64,000 bases of DNA from Cellulomonas sp. RIT-PI-Y (GTDB lineage: Bacteria > Actinomycetota > Actinomycetes > Actinomycetales > Cellulomonadaceae): the NCBI RefSeq assembly GCF_025642745.1, contig NZ_JANZKP010000003.1, positions 1-64,000 of the forward strand, written 5' to 3'. Position numbers and translations under genes: made by a program. Shown piece after piece: positions 45,051-54,058 of the stretch. The notes under the pieces were generated by a model that was not told the origin of the DNA, did no database searches, and saw only the letters and a program-made list of their open reading frames with translations. The stretch's first letter is position 1; every line of letters begins with the position of its first letter.

Positions 45051-45124
45051 GTCGCCCTCCAGGGGTCATTCGTCGCGGACCGCCAGGCCTCTGCGAATAG
45101 CGGCATGACGAACTCTTCCGCAAA

Positions 45125-45153
45125 ATCATGCCCGCCGAACCGGGGATCGTCAA
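45125..45153 (-). promoter_or_regulatory. lsr2 promoter
   Basis: On the minus strand TTGACG (45153-45148), 17 nt, CATGAT (45130-45125). The leader to the ATG is about 70 nt. Confidence 0.5.
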
Positions 45154-45158
45154 AGCGA

Positions 45159-45173
45159 ACCGCCTTTAGCGGT
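45159..45173 (-). terminator. Small hairpin after the lysS-linked gene
   Basis: ACCGC-5 nt-GCGGT, 20 nt past the stop codon of the small membrane protein and just before the lsr2 -35 box. Confidence 0.35.
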
Positions 45174-45192
45174 CCGATTCAGGCGTTTAAGG

Positions 45193-45375
45193 TCATTCGT
45201 CGGTCGATGACGGGGGGTCATCGGCCGACGTGACGGAACGCTCCTCGGCGTCCATCCGTGCCAATGCGGCACGCTCGGTGCGGTCCGCGTTCATCAACGC
45301 ACGGATCGCCACCCAGAAGATGATCCCGACGCCGAGCGACGGGATGATCGCGGCAAGTGCGGGCAACATGTTCAT
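45193..45375 (-). CDS. Small single-pass membrane protein
   Basis: 60 residues with one hydrophobic helix (MLPALAAIIPSLGVGIIFWV, about 3-22), then a charged cytoplasmic tail (NADRTERAALARMDAEE) rich in acidic and basic residues. GGGAG lies about 8 nt before the ATG. It follows lysS by 22 nt on the same strand, so it should be co-transcribed. I recognise no function. Confidence 0.7.
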   Translation of the reverse strand: MNMLPALAAIIPSLGVGIIFWVAIRALMNADRTERAALARMDAEERSVTSADDPPSSTDE

Positions 45376-45397
45376 GAGGACGACTCCCGTGCGGACA

Positions 45398-46924
45398 TCA
45401 GATCTGCGGCTTGACCAGCGGGAACAGGATCGTGTCCCGGATGCCGGCGCCGGTGAGTGCCATCAGCAGCCGGTCGACGCCCATCCCCATGCCACCCGTG
45501 GGCGGCAGGGCGTACTCCATGGCGGTCAGGAAGTCCTCGTCCAGCTCCATGGCCTCCTCGTCGCCGGCCGCGGCGAGCAGGGCCTGCGCCTCGAACCGCT
45601 GACGCTGGATGACCGGGTCGACCAGCTCGGAGTACGCGGTGGCCAGCTCGAACCCTCGCACGTACAGGTCCCACTTCTCCACCACGCCCGGGACGGTGCG
45701 GTGGTCGCGGGTCAGCGGGCTGGTCTCCACCGGGAAGTCCCGCACGAAGGTCGGGGCGTGCAGGTGGTCGCCGATCAGGTGCTCGAACAGGCTCTCGACC
45801 AGCTTGCCGTGCGTGGTCTTCTTCGGGTCCAGCCCGATCTCGAACCGATCCGCGAAGGACTGCAGGTGCGCGACCGTGGTGTCGGGGGTGATCTCCTCGC
45901 CGAGCGCCTCGGACACCGCCGGGTACATGCTCACCTGCGCCCATTCACCGCCGAGGTCGTATTCCTCGCCGCCGGGCAGCGTGACGACCGTGGTGCCCAG
46001 CGCGTCCTGGGCCGCGGTCTGCACCAGGTTGCGGGTCAGCGCGGCCATCGTGTCGTAGGTGCCGTAGGCCTCGTACGCCTCCAGCATCGCGAACTCGGGC
46101 GAATGCGAGGAATCGGCGCCCTCGTTGCGGAAGTTGCGGTTGATCTCGAACACCCGCTCCAGGCCGCCCACCGCCGCCTCCTTGAGGAACAGCTCGGGGG
46201 CGATCCGCAGATACAGGTCGATGTCGAACGCGTTCATGTGCGTGACGAACGGACGCGCGGCCGCCCCACCGGCCTGGGTCTGCAGCATCGGGGTCTCGAC
46301 CTCGACGAAGTCCCGGCGGTGGAAGTTCTCCCGCAACGACCGGACGACATTCGCGCGCAGCCGGACCATGTCCCGCGCGGCGGGGCGGACGATCAGGTCG
46401 ACGTAACGCTGCCGGACCCGGACCTCCTCGGAGAGCTCGGGGCCGCCCTCCTCGCCCTTGGTGTAGAGGTTCGGCAGCGGGCGCAGCGACTTGGCCGCCA
46501 GCTGCCAGGCGTCGGCCATCACGGACAGCTCGCCGCGCCGGGAGGAGATCACCGTGCCGTGCACGAACAGGTGGTCGCCCAGATCGATGTCGGTCTTGAA
46601 GGCCGACAGCCGCTCCTCGCCGACTCCAGCGAGGCTCAGCATGGCCTGCAACCGGTTGCCCTCCCCGTCCTGGAGGGTGGCGAAGCACAGCTTGCCGGTG
46701 TTCCGCAGGAAGACCACGCGACCGGCGACCCCGACCACGTCCTCGGTCTCCTGACCCGCCTCCAGGTCGGGGTGCTCGGCCCGGACCTGCGCGATGGTGT
46801 GCGTCCGCGGGACGCCGACCGGGTACGCCTCCTGCCCCTCGGCGAGCAGACGGTCGCGCTTGGACCGCCGGACCAGCATCTGCTCGGGAACGTCGTGGGC
46901 AGCGGGGGCGGGAGTCTCGGTCAC
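45398..46924 (-). CDS. lysS: Lysyl-tRNA synthetase, class II
   Basis: Charges tRNA-Lys. 508 residues: an OB-fold anticodon-binding domain ([20 protein letters not shown]) and the class II core with motif 2 ([20 protein letters not shown]) and motif 3 ([16 protein letters not shown]). The GTG start is 7 nt from TAGGAT (leaderless). It lacks the extra membrane domain of LysX proteins. Confidence 0.96.
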   Translation of the reverse strand: MTETPAPAAHDVPEQMLVRRSKRDRLLAEGQEAYPVGVPRTHTIAQVRAEHPDLEAGQETEDVVGVAGRVVFLRNTGKLCFATLQDGEGNRLQAMLSLAGVGEERLSAFKTDIDLGDHLFVHGTVISSRRGELSVMADAWQLAAKSLRPLPNLYTKGEEGGPELSEEVRVRQRYVDLIVRPAARDMVRLRANVVRSLRENFHRRDFVEVETPMLQTQAGGAAARPFVTHMNAFDIDLYLRIAPELFLKEAAVGGLERVFEINRNFRNEGADSSHSPEFAMLEAYEAYGTYDTMAALTRNLVQTAAQDALGTTVVTLPGGEEYDLGGEWAQVSMYPAVSEALGEEITPDTTVAHLQSFADRFEIGLDPKKTTHGKLVESLFEHLIGDHLHAPTFVRDFPVETSPLTRDHRTVPGVVEKWDLYVRGFELATAYSELVDPVIQRQRFEAQALLAAAGDEEAMELDEDFLTAMEYALPPTGGMGMGVDRLLMALTGAGIRDTILFPLVKPQI

Positions 46925-46931
46925 GCGGGCG

Positions 46932-46937
46932 ATCCTA
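46932..46937 (-). promoter_or_regulatory. -10 box of lysS (leaderless)
   Basis: TAGGAT on the minus strand, 7 nt upstream of the GTG. Confidence 0.55.
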
Positions 46938-46962
46938 TCGAGCGTTCCGGTGCCGGACAGAC

Positions 46963-47001
46963 GCCCGGCCCGGCATCCGGAGAGCGGATACCGGGCCGGG
47001 C
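46963..47001 (-). terminator. Terminator of the HesB-like gene
   Basis: Long stem GCCCGGCCCGG(c)ATCC paired with GGAT(a)CCGGGCCGGGC, loop 7 nt, 16 nt beyond the stop codon and upstream of the lysS promoter. Confidence 0.75.
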
Positions 47002-47016
47002 CGGAGCGGCGGTGGG

Positions 47017-47304
47017 TCAGACCTGCTGCGGGGTGAGCGTGAAGCCCGGACCGCCGGCGACGGTCGGGTCCGCGTCGAGCTGGAGGTCGGACAGCGCCGG
47101 TGAGGTCGCGGAGGACACGAACACGGTGGCCCCGTCGGCGTCGATCACGTCGTCGCCGGGAGCGGCCTCCGGGACCAGGGCGAGCTCGAAGCTGCCCGCC
47201 TGCTGCTCGGACTCCGCGATCCGCAGACCACCCGAGCCGGGGAGGCCCGCGCGCTCGCTCAGGTCACGGACGGCGGTGCTGGCGTTCTCGGTCACAGTGA
47301 GCAC
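47017..47304 (-). CDS. HesB/IscA-like protein lacking all cysteines
   Basis: 95 residues with the beta-rich pattern of the Fe-S biosynthesis (HesB/IscA) domain: [44 protein letters not shown] and [17 protein letters not shown]. The three cysteines that hold the cluster in true A-type carriers are absent, with no cysteine anywhere, so it cannot carry Fe-S in the usual way. The GTG start has GGAAGGAG 7 nt upstream. Role unknown. Confidence 0.75.
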   Translation of the reverse strand: MLTVTENASTAVRDLSERAGLPGSGGLRIAESEQQAGSFELALVPEAAPGDDVIDADGATVFVSSATSPALSDLQLDADPTVAGGPGFTLTPQQV

Positions 47305-47473
47305 GAGTGCTCCTTCCGTTGCCGGTGCGGGTCGTCCCTGGGGAGGGTCGACCTGTTGACCCCTCCACCGTCCGGCGGGCGCCGCCGTCTGTGCAAGCCG
47401 GCGTCCGCTGGGCAAGACCCGGGCCGTCCACGCAGCGTCGCCCGGTCGACAGCCCCGCCGGGATGCGGCACGC

Positions 47474-49111
47474 TCAGCGCCCGGGGCGCTCCGGATCGAC
47501 CGGGTTCGACCGGATCGACCGGCGGCGCGGCGGTTCCGGCGAAGGGTTTTCTCCCTGGTCAGCAGGCAGGGGACCGGTCACGTCGGTGATGGCCGGGAGG
47601 ACGGCGGTGCCGTCGTCGGACGGATCCGGCCGGGCGTCGGACGGCGATGATTCATCCCAGGGCTTCTTCGGCACCGAGATCGTGGCGGTCGCCCCGGTCG
47701 GGACGGAGCCGTCGGCAGGCGGCTCTGTCCGTTCCGCCCCGGGCCCCGGCAGCACCAGTCGGTCGGTGTCGGTGAACGACGGCGTCCCGCCCGAGCTCAC
47801 CGTGCGGCGCGGCTCGGCCGGCGCCGGAGCGGTCGGGGCCGGCTCCTCGTCCTCCGGGACCGCCGGCTGCTCCGCGGACCGCTCCGCCACCTCCGCCGCA
47901 TGCTCCTCGCGCTGGTCGATCACGTCCTGGCCCGGCCCGGCGAACGACCGCGAGCGCTCCTCCGCCTCGACACTGCCGGTGAACAGCCGTGCGTCCTGCG
48001 CCATCCCCGCGGTGACCGGGTGCGGCTCGGGGGCGACCGACGGGGTCGCCGACCGCACCATCGTCTCCAGCCGGGTGCGCGGCAGCCCCTCGGGGGCGTT
48101 CGACTGCAGCCACGCGACCAGCCCCTCCCGCAGGTAGCAGCGCAGGTCGAACAGGGTGGGGGCGTCCACCGCGGAGGCCAGGGCACGCAACCGCACCACG
48201 CCGCCCACCGCGTCGGTGACCTGCAGGATGCCGACCCGGTGGTCCCACAGGTCCGTCTCGGCCAGCAACCGGTTCAGCTCGCCGCGCATGCCGTCCACCG
48301 GGACCTGCCAGTCGACGTCCAGCTCCACGGTGCCGAGCAGCTCCGCGGCCCGGCGGGTCCAGTTCTCGAACGGGGTCTGGGTGAAGTACGTCGACGGCAG
48401 GATCAGCCGCCGGTCGTCCCACACGTGCACCACCACGTAGGTGAGCGTGATCTCCTCGATCCGGCCCCACTCGGACTCGACGATCACCACATCGTCCACC
48501 CGGATCGCATCGGTGAAGGCCAGCTGCAGCCCGGCGAACACGTTCGCCAGCGAGCTCTGCGCCGCGAGGCCGGCGACGATCGACAGCACACCGGCCGAGG
48601 CCAGCAGGCTGGCGCCGAAGGCGCTCACCCCGGGGAAGGTCAGCAGCACCGCGGCGACCGCGACCACCACCAGCAGGGCGACGGTGATCCGGCGCAGCAG
48701 CTGGATCTGGGTCCGCACCCGGCGAGCGTGCCGGTTGTCCCGGACGTCCACCCGGTACCGGCTCAGCGCGGCGTCCTCGATCACGAAGGCGAGCGATCCG
48801 ATCAGCCAGGTCCCGGTGCCGATCAGGGCGATCAGCAGCACGTGCTGGACCGCACTCAGCCACTCGGAGTCGCGCCAGGTCGCGGCCGGGACCGCCACCC
48901 GCAGCGCGATCCAGACCGCGATCACCACCAGCACCGCACGCAGGGGGTGCCGGGCACGACGGGCCAGGTCACCGGCGATCACGGACTTCTTGGCCAGGGT
49001 CCGCACCAGCAGCTTGACCAGCCAGGCGGCGAGCAGGGCGAGGACGATGGCACCGGCCACCGCGAGCAGCGGGACCAGCACCTGTCCGGCGTCGTTAGCG
49101 TCTTCAGTCAC
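47474..49111 (-). CDS. MscS-family mechanosensitive ion channel
   Basis: Probably opens on membrane tension to release solutes during osmotic downshock. 545 residues: about four helices (first at 10-35), the glycine/alanine-rich pore helix region GASLLASAGVLSIVAGLAAQ, the beta domain (FTDAIRVDDVVIVESEWGRI) and a C-terminal cytoplasmic cage. A disordered Pro/Ser/Asp-rich tail of about 160 residues is an addition to the core family. The GTG start is a best guess based on position of the first helix. Divergent from the PfkB gene. Confidence 0.9.
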   Translation of the reverse strand: MTEDANDAGQVLVPLLAVAGAIVLALLAAWLVKLLVRTLAKKSVIAGDLARRARHPLRAVLVVIAVWIALRVAVPAATWRDSEWLSAVQHVLLIALIGTGTWLIGSLAFVIEDAALSRYRVDVRDNRHARRVRTQIQLLRRITVALLVVVAVAAVLLTFPGVSAFGASLLASAGVLSIVAGLAAQSSLANVFAGLQLAFTDAIRVDDVVIVESEWGRIEEITLTYVVVHVWDDRRLILPSTYFTQTPFENWTRRAAELLGTVELDVDWQVPVDGMRGELNRLLAETDLWDHRVGILQVTDAVGGVVRLRALASAVDAPTLFDLRCYLREGLVAWLQSNAPEGLPRTRLETMVRSATPSVAPEPHPVTAGMAQDARLFTGSVEAEERSRSFAGPGQDVIDQREEHAAEVAERSAEQPAVPEDEEPAPTAPAPAEPRRTVSSGGTPSFTDTDRLVLPGPGAERTEPPADGSVPTGATATISVPKKPWDESSPSDARPDPSDDGTAVLPAITDVTGPLPADQGENPSPEPPRRRSIRSNPVDPERPGR

Positions 49112-49238
49112 CGCCCCATCCGAGCACGGGCGACCGGCCGGCTCCACCGCTGACGAGGACCTTCGCGGCATCCCCACATGCGGCTCACCGCACCGCACGC
49201 CACGATGGGCCTCCCGCGACCACCGAGGTAGGTGCCAG

Positions 49239-50228
49239 ATGGCCGTCAGTCGTTCCCCGCGGGTCTGCGTGGTCGCCCCCACGCCGATCCTCACCCTCAC
49301 CATCGAGTCCGGTTCCCAGGACCACGACACCGAACTGCACGTGCATCCCGGCGGGCAGGGGCTGTGGGTGGCCCGGATGGCCTACTCCCTCGGCGCCGAC
49401 GTGGTGCTCTGCGGCCCGTTCGGCGGGGAGACCGGCACTGTCCTGGCCCACCTGGCGGAGAAGGAGAACCTGCGGGTCCGGTCGATCGGCACCGCGGGCT
49501 CCAACGGCGCCTACCTGCACGACCGCCGCGGGGGTGAGCGCCACGAGCTGGCCTTCATGCCCCCGTCCCGGCTGGACCGGCACGAGATCGACGATCTCTA
49601 CGGCACCGCCCTGGTGGAGGCCCTGGACGCCGACGTCTGCGTGATCACCGGGGCGTTCCCGGCCACGGTGCTGCCGGGGTCGTTCTTCGGGCGGCTGGTG
49701 GGCGACCTGCGCGCGGCCGGGATCAAGACGGTGGCGGACCTGTCCGGCGACGCCGCCCGGGAGGCGGTCAACGCCGGGGTCGACGTGCTCAAGATGTCGC
49801 ACACCGAGCTGGTCGAGGCCAAGCTGGCGGAGGACGACTCGGTGCCGGCGCTCACCGACGGCGCCCGGCGGCTGATCCAGCCACGGGGCGACGGCCGGGG
49901 GGTCGGCGCGGTGATGGTCTCCCGGGCGGCGGACCCCGGCCTGCTGGTCACCGCCGCGCACGTCCGGGAGGTGGTGGCCCCCTCGGTCACCACCGTGGAC
50001 CACCGCGGGGCCGGCGACTCGATGACCGCCGGGATGGCGGTGGCGGTGGGCCGCGGGCTCGGGATCGCGGAGGCCGCCCGGCTCGGCGCGGCGGCGGGGG
50101 CGCTGAACGTCACCCGTCGTGGCCTGGGCACCGGCCACCGGGAGCAGATCGAACGCTTCGCCGAGCAGATCAGCGTGCACGAGGTCGACGACGGAAGGGA
50201 CTCCGGTGCGAGTACTGGTGACGAATGA
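49239..50228 (+). CDS. PfkB-family carbohydrate kinase
   Basis: ATP-dependent sugar or sugar-phosphate kinase of 329 residues, closest in layout to the 1-phosphofructokinase/tagatose-6-phosphate kinase group. HPGGQGLWVARMAYSLGADV is the substrate-binding region and VDHRGAGDSMTAGMAVA contains the catalytic Asp and anion hole. The C-terminal 23 bases overlap surE in another frame. Substrate uncertain. Confidence 0.85.
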   Translation: MAVSRSPRVCVVAPTPILTLTIESGSQDHDTELHVHPGGQGLWVARMAYSLGADVVLCGPFGGETGTVLAHLAEKENLRVRSIGTAGSNGAYLHDRRGGERHELAFMPPSRLDRHEIDDLYGTALVEALDADVCVITGAFPATVLPGSFFGRLVGDLRAAGIKTVADLSGDAAREAVNAGVDVLKMSHTELVEAKLAEDDSVPALTDGARRLIQPRGDGRGVGAVMVSRAADPGLLVTAAHVREVVAPSVTTVDHRGAGDSMTAGMAVAVGRGLGIAEAARLGAAAGALNVTRRGLGTGHREQIERFAEQISVHEVDDGRDSGASTGDE

Positions 50229-50973
50229 CGACGGGATCGAGGCCGAGGGGCTGGCGGTGCTGGCCCGGGTCGGGCTGGCGGTCGGCGCCGAGGTGATGGT
50301 GGCGGCCCCCGCCCGGGACTCCTCGGGCGCGGCGGCCTCCCTGCTGGGCGCCGAGCAGGACGGCCGGCTGGTGGTCGACCGGCACGACGCCCCCGGCCTG
50401 CCGGAGGGGGTGCCGTCCTTCGCGGTCCGCGCCGCCCCCGCCATGATCGCGTTCGTGGCCGCGCACGGCGGCTTCGGCCCCAAGCCGGACTTCGTGCTCT
50501 CCGGGGTGAACCGCGGCGCGAACACCGGGCACGCGGTGCTGCACTCCGGCACCGTCGGTGCGGCGCTGTCCGCCAACACGCACGGCATCCGCGGTCTGGC
50601 GGTCTCCCTCGCCGACGCCCGGCCGCAGCACTGGGCCACCGCCGAGCTCTACACCGAGCACGTGCTGCGCTGGCTGCTGGAACGCGAGCGCCTGCCCGAC
50701 CACGTGGTGAACCTCAACGTGCCCGACCTCCCGCCGGAGCGGGTGCGCGGTCTGCGCAAGGCGCCACTGGCCTCCTTCGGTGCGGTGCAGGCCCGGATCC
50801 GGGAGGTCGAGCACGGCAACCTCATGCTGACCTACCAGGAGAACTCGGCGACCCAGGAGCCGGACACCGACGCCGGCCTGCTGGCCCGCGGCTGGGCGAC
50901 CGTGACCCTGCTGCACGCCCCGGCCTTCGACGCGGACGCGCACCTGCCGGAGCTGTCCGGGCCGCTCGGCTGA
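50206..50973 (+). CDS. surE: 5'/3'-nucleotidase SurE
   Basis: Metal-dependent phosphatase acting on nucleoside monophosphates and short polyphosphates. 255 residues. The metal-binding N-terminus is VRVLVTNDDGIEAEG, followed by APARDSSG and the SGVNRGANTGHAVLHSGTVG segment. The GTG start inside the end of the PfkB gene has GGAAGGGA upstream, so the two are translationally coupled. It converges with the carotenoid operon. Confidence 0.94.
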   Translation: MRVLVTNDDGIEAEGLAVLARVGLAVGAEVMVAAPARDSSGAAASLLGAEQDGRLVVDRHDAPGLPEGVPSFAVRAAPAMIAFVAAHGGFGPKPDFVLSGVNRGANTGHAVLHSGTVGAALSANTHGIRGLAVSLADARPQHWATAELYTEHVLRWLLERERLPDHVVNLNVPDLPPERVRGLRKAPLASFGAVQARIREVEHGNLMLTYQENSATQEPDTDAGLLARGWATVTLLHAPAFDADAHLPELSGPLG

Positions 50974-51013
50974 GCCCGGGGTGGGAAGCGGAGCGTGAGG
51001 GGCAGCGCAGGGT

Positions 51014-51871
51014 TCAGCGCAGGGCGATCGCGATCAGCAGCATGGTGACCGCGAAGCCGACCACCAGGTTGAGCCACAGGAAGGTGCGCCAGCCCGCGTT
51101 GGCGCGCTCGCAGTCGTCGTCGGTGACCCGCCAGAACCGGGCGGTGCTGACCGCGTAGGCCAGCGGCAGCGTCGCGGCCAGCAGCCCGGGCCACGGCAGC
51201 GCCACGAGCACCCCGGCGGCCAGCAGGTAGCCGACGGTGGACGCGACGACCGTGCGGTGCGCGCCGAGCACGGTGGCCACCGATCCGATGCCCCCGGCCC
51301 GGTCGGCGCGGACGTCCTGCACCGCGCCGAAGGCGTGCGAGCTCATCCCCCACAGCACGAAGGCCACCAGCACCGGCCAGGTGGTCCGGGCGGTCAGCGC
51401 GGTACCGGCGAGGACCAGCGCGTAGAGCAGCGGCCCGACGAAGTGCATCGCGGAGGTGGCCGAGTCCAGCACCGGCCGCTCCTTGAACCGGAGCACCGGG
51501 GCGGAGTACGCGATGACCAGGAAGACCACCAGGGCGAGCACCAGCCCGGCCGCGACCGACCCCAGCGCCAGCAGGGCGATCACGAACGGCAGGGTGCTCA
51601 GTCCGGCCGACCACAGGATCCGCGGGTGCGACCGGCGGTCGGCCAGCGCGCCCTCGATGCCGCCCTTGCGCGGGTTGGCCAGATCGGAGGCGTAGTCGAA
51701 GACGTCGTTCACGCCGTACATCAACAGGTTGTACGGGATGAGGAAGAACAGGGTGCCGATGATCAGCGCGGCGTCGATCCGCCCGCCGGTGGCCATCAGA
51801 TAGCCCGCGGCGAACGGGTACGCGGTGTTGATCCAGCTGAACGGGCGGGAAGCTGCCAGCACGTCCTTCAT
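51014..51871 (-). CDS. crtEb: Lycopene elongase, UbiA prenyltransferase
   Basis: Adds C5 units to lycopene to form a C50 skeleton such as flavuxanthin. It is an integral membrane UbiA-type protein of 285 residues with about eight helices. The first aspartate motif is NDVFDYASD (55-63) and the second lies in VQDVRADRAGG. It is last in the crt operon and overlaps crtYf by ATGA coupling. Position after crtYe/crtYf is the basis for naming it CrtEb. Confidence 0.9.
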   Translation of the reverse strand: MKDVLAASRPFSWINTAYPFAAGYLMATGGRIDAALIIGTLFFLIPYNLLMYGVNDVFDYASDLANPRKGGIEGALADRRSHPRILWSAGLSTLPFVIALLALGSVAAGLVLALVVFLVIAYSAPVLRFKERPVLDSATSAMHFVGPLLYALVLAGTALTARTTWPVLVAFVLWGMSSHAFGAVQDVRADRAGGIGSVATVLGAHRTVVASTVGYLLAAGVLVALPWPGLLAATLPLAYAVSTARFWRVTDDDCERANAGWRTFLWLNLVVGFAVTMLLIAIALR

Positions 51872-52158
51872 CGGTCGCGGGCCTCCAGCAGGGTCCAGAG
51901 CGTGGGCATCGCCAGGCAGGCGGCGACGGCGTAGGCGAAGTCCTCCAGCGGAGCCCCCCAGAGGTAGACGCCCAGGATCTTGTCCGGGTCGAAGACGTAC
52001 AGGTCCGCGGCGATCATCAGGGTGTCGAAGACCATCGTGAGCAGGCACAGGATCGCGGTGGCTCCGACCAGCGGTCCGGGATGCAGGCGGCGCAGCACCC
52101 GCCAGCACACCGCGGCCAGCACCACCAGGACCAGGACGTTCATCAGGATGTTGGTCAT
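51868..52158 (-). CDS. crtYf: C50 carotenoid epsilon-cyclase subunit
   Basis: 96-residue membrane protein with three helices, one half of the heterodimeric lycopene-cyclase-domain enzyme that closes the end rings of C50 carotenoids. The family motif PLEDFAY sits at the start of the last helix. Its start overlaps the crtYe stop by 4 nt and its stop overlaps the crtEb start, so stoichiometric translation is likely. Confidence 0.88.
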   Translation of the reverse strand: MTNILMNVLVLVVLAAVCWRVLRRLHPGPLVGATAILCLLTMVFDTLMIAADLYVFDPDKILGVYLWGAPLEDFAYAVAACLAMPTLWTLLEARDR

Positions 52159-52484
52159 CGCGCGGCCCGCCAGGTCTCGAGTCCGCGCCAGGCGAGCAGG
52201 GCGACGTAGCAGAGCAGGGTGAGGAAGACCGCCTCCTCCACCGGGAGGTCCGGCGCCAGCAGCAGACCGGTCATGTGCGGGCTCTCGCCCCGGGTGAAGA
52301 TCCCGAGCAGCAGCCCGGCGACGTCCCAGAGCAGGAAGCCCACCACCCCGATCACCAGGCAGAGCGCGGCCCGGCGCGGGGCGTGCCAGAACGCGAGCCT
52401 CCACCGGCGGTCGATGATCGCGAGCCCGGCCAGCGACAGGGCCAGCGCACCCAGGTAGGCCAGACCGGTCAGGTCCACGACCAC
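52155..52484 (-). CDS. crtYe: C50 carotenoid epsilon-cyclase subunit
   Basis: 109-residue membrane partner of CrtYf with three helices and the motif PVEEAVF before the last. I chose a GTG two codons before an alternative GTG; either gives a proper first helix (LTGLAYLGALALSLAGLAII). The start lies within the last codons of crtI, a 16-nt overlap. Together with CrtYf it should act on the lycopene-elongase product. Confidence 0.86.
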   Translation of the reverse strand: MVVDLTGLAYLGALALSLAGLAIIDRRWRLAFWHAPRRAALCLVIGVVGFLLWDVAGLLLGIFTRGESPHMTGLLLAPDLPVEEAVFLTLLCYVALLAWRGLETWRAAR

Positions 52485-54058
52485 GCACCCCGCGGGCGGG
52501 CGGCGTCCAGGTATCCGGGTCGCAGCGGCGTCGGCAGCGGGGTCGCCGAGGTCTCGCCGAGCATCCGCTTGGCGATGAGTTCGGCGCTGATCAGGCACAT
52601 CGGCAGTCCGACGCCGGGAATGGTGCCGGCCCCGGTGTAGAGCAGGTTGGGGACCGTGGCCGACAGGTTGCCGGGCCGGAACATCGCGCTCTGCGCCAGG
52701 GTGTGTTCCATCCCGAGTGCCGTCCCGCGCCAGGCGGAGAAGTCCCGGGCGAAGTCGGCGGGTCCGACCACGCTGCGGGTCACCACCCGGGACCGCAGGC
52801 CCTCGATCCCGGCCCAGTCGCCGATCTGGTCCAGGAACCGGTCGGCGTGGCCGTCCAGGTCGGTCAGCGTCGGGTCCGCCGGGAACGGCACCAGCACGAA
52901 CAAGTTCTCGTGTCCGGGCGGCGCGGCGGTCGGGTCGGTGGCGGTGACCCGGGAGACGTACAGCGAGGCCGGTTCCGGCACCCGCGGCCGGTCGCCGAGG
53001 ATGGCGTCGAAGTTGCCCGGCCAGTCCTCGGTGAAGAACAACGAGTGGTGCGCCAGCTCGGGCAGCGGCCCGCGCACCCCGGCCATGATCAGCAGCGCGG
53101 AGATGCCAGGGCCGCGGCCGTCCCACCACGGCTCCGGGCGGCTGCGGTGCTCGGCGGGCAGCAGCTCGGTCTCGGTGTGGAAGACGTCCGCACCGGAGAC
53201 CACCAGGTCGGCGGTCAGCACCTCGCCCGAGGCCAGCCGCACCCCACGGGCGACACCGGTGCGCCGGGGGTGCCGCAGCGAGCGGGCCGCCGGGTCGACG
53301 TCGATGCCCACCACGTCGGCGCCGGTGCGGATCTCGACCCCCTGGGCGCGGGCGATCCGCTCGATCGCCTCGACCAGCCGGTACATCCCGCCACGCGGGT
53401 AGAGCACCCCGTCGGTCAGGTCCAGGTGGCTCATCAGCGAGTACAGCGCGGGCACCCGGTACGGCGAACTGCCCAGGAACACCGCGTGGTAGCCGAGCAT
53501 CTGCCGGATCACCGGGTGGTCGGTGGTGTGCGCGATCTTCTGCGCCAAGGTCTGGGTGAGCAGGGTGGCCAGGGTGCCCGATCGGCGCAGCACCTCGCCG
53601 GAGACCGCGCGGTCGGGCCGGGCGAAGGTGGTGTACAGGAAGTGGTCCAGCGCCGTCCGGTAGGCCTCCGAGGACTCGGCCGCGTACGCGCGCACCTTCG
53701 CCCCGGCGCCCGGCTCGAGCGACTCGAAGAGCGCCCAGACCTCCTCCGGGTCGGCGGGCAGCTCCACCGGCGGCCGCCCCTCGGGGAACAGCCGGTACGC
53801 GGGGTCCAGACGCACCAGGTCGAGGTGATCGGCCGTCCGCTCGCCGAACAGCGAGAAGAAGTGGTCGAAGACCTCGGGCATGAAGTACCAGGACGGTCCG
53901 GTGTCGAACCGGAACCCGTCCAGCTCCAGGGTCCCGGCCCGGCCACCCACCCGGTCGTGCCGCTCCAGCAGCGTCACCTCGGCACCACCGCGGGCCAGCA
54001 GAGCGGCCGTGGCCAACCCGCCGATCCCGCCGCCGACCACGATCACCCGCCCGCTCAC
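52469..54058 (-). CDS. crtI: Phytoene desaturase
   Basis: FAD enzyme that desaturates phytoene stepwise to lycopene. 529 residues. The N-terminal dinucleotide motif is VVGGGIGGLATAALLARGG, with FDTGPSWYFMPEVF and the C-terminal signature TGAGTIPGVGLPMCLISAEL of CrtI-type desaturases. Its ATG overlaps crtB's stop (ATGA). Confidence 0.95.
   Translation of the reverse strand: MSGRVIVVGGGIGGLATAALLARGGAEVTLLERHDRVGGRAGTLELDGFRFDTGPSWYFMPEVFDHFFSLFGERTADHLDLVRLDPAYRLFPEGRPPVELPADPEEVWALFESLEPGAGAKVRAYAAESSEAYRTALDHFLYTTFARPDRAVSGEVLRRSGTLATLLTQTLAQKIAHTTDHPVIRQMLGYHAVFLGSSPYRVPALYSLMSHLDLTDGVLYPRGGMYRLVEAIERIARAQGVEIRTGADVVGIDVDPAARSLRHPRRTGVARGVRLASGEVLTADLVVSGADVFHTETELLPAEHRSRPEPWWDGRGPGISALLIMAGVRGPLPELAHHSLFFTEDWPGNFDAILGDRPRVPEPASLYVSRVTATDPTAAPPGHENLFVLVPFPADPTLTDLDGHADRFLDQIGDWAGIEGLRSRVVTRSVVGPADFARDFSAWRGTALGMEHTLAQSAMFRPGNLSATVPNLLYTGAGTIPGVGLPMCLISAELIAKRMLGETSATPLPTPLRPGYLDAARPRGAWSWT

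Noticed and set aside
51868-52488. A single 206-codon frame joining crtYf to upstream sequence
   Set aside because: The upstream part is the shadow frame of crtYe; the ATGA overlap and three-helix sizes support two separate small subunits.
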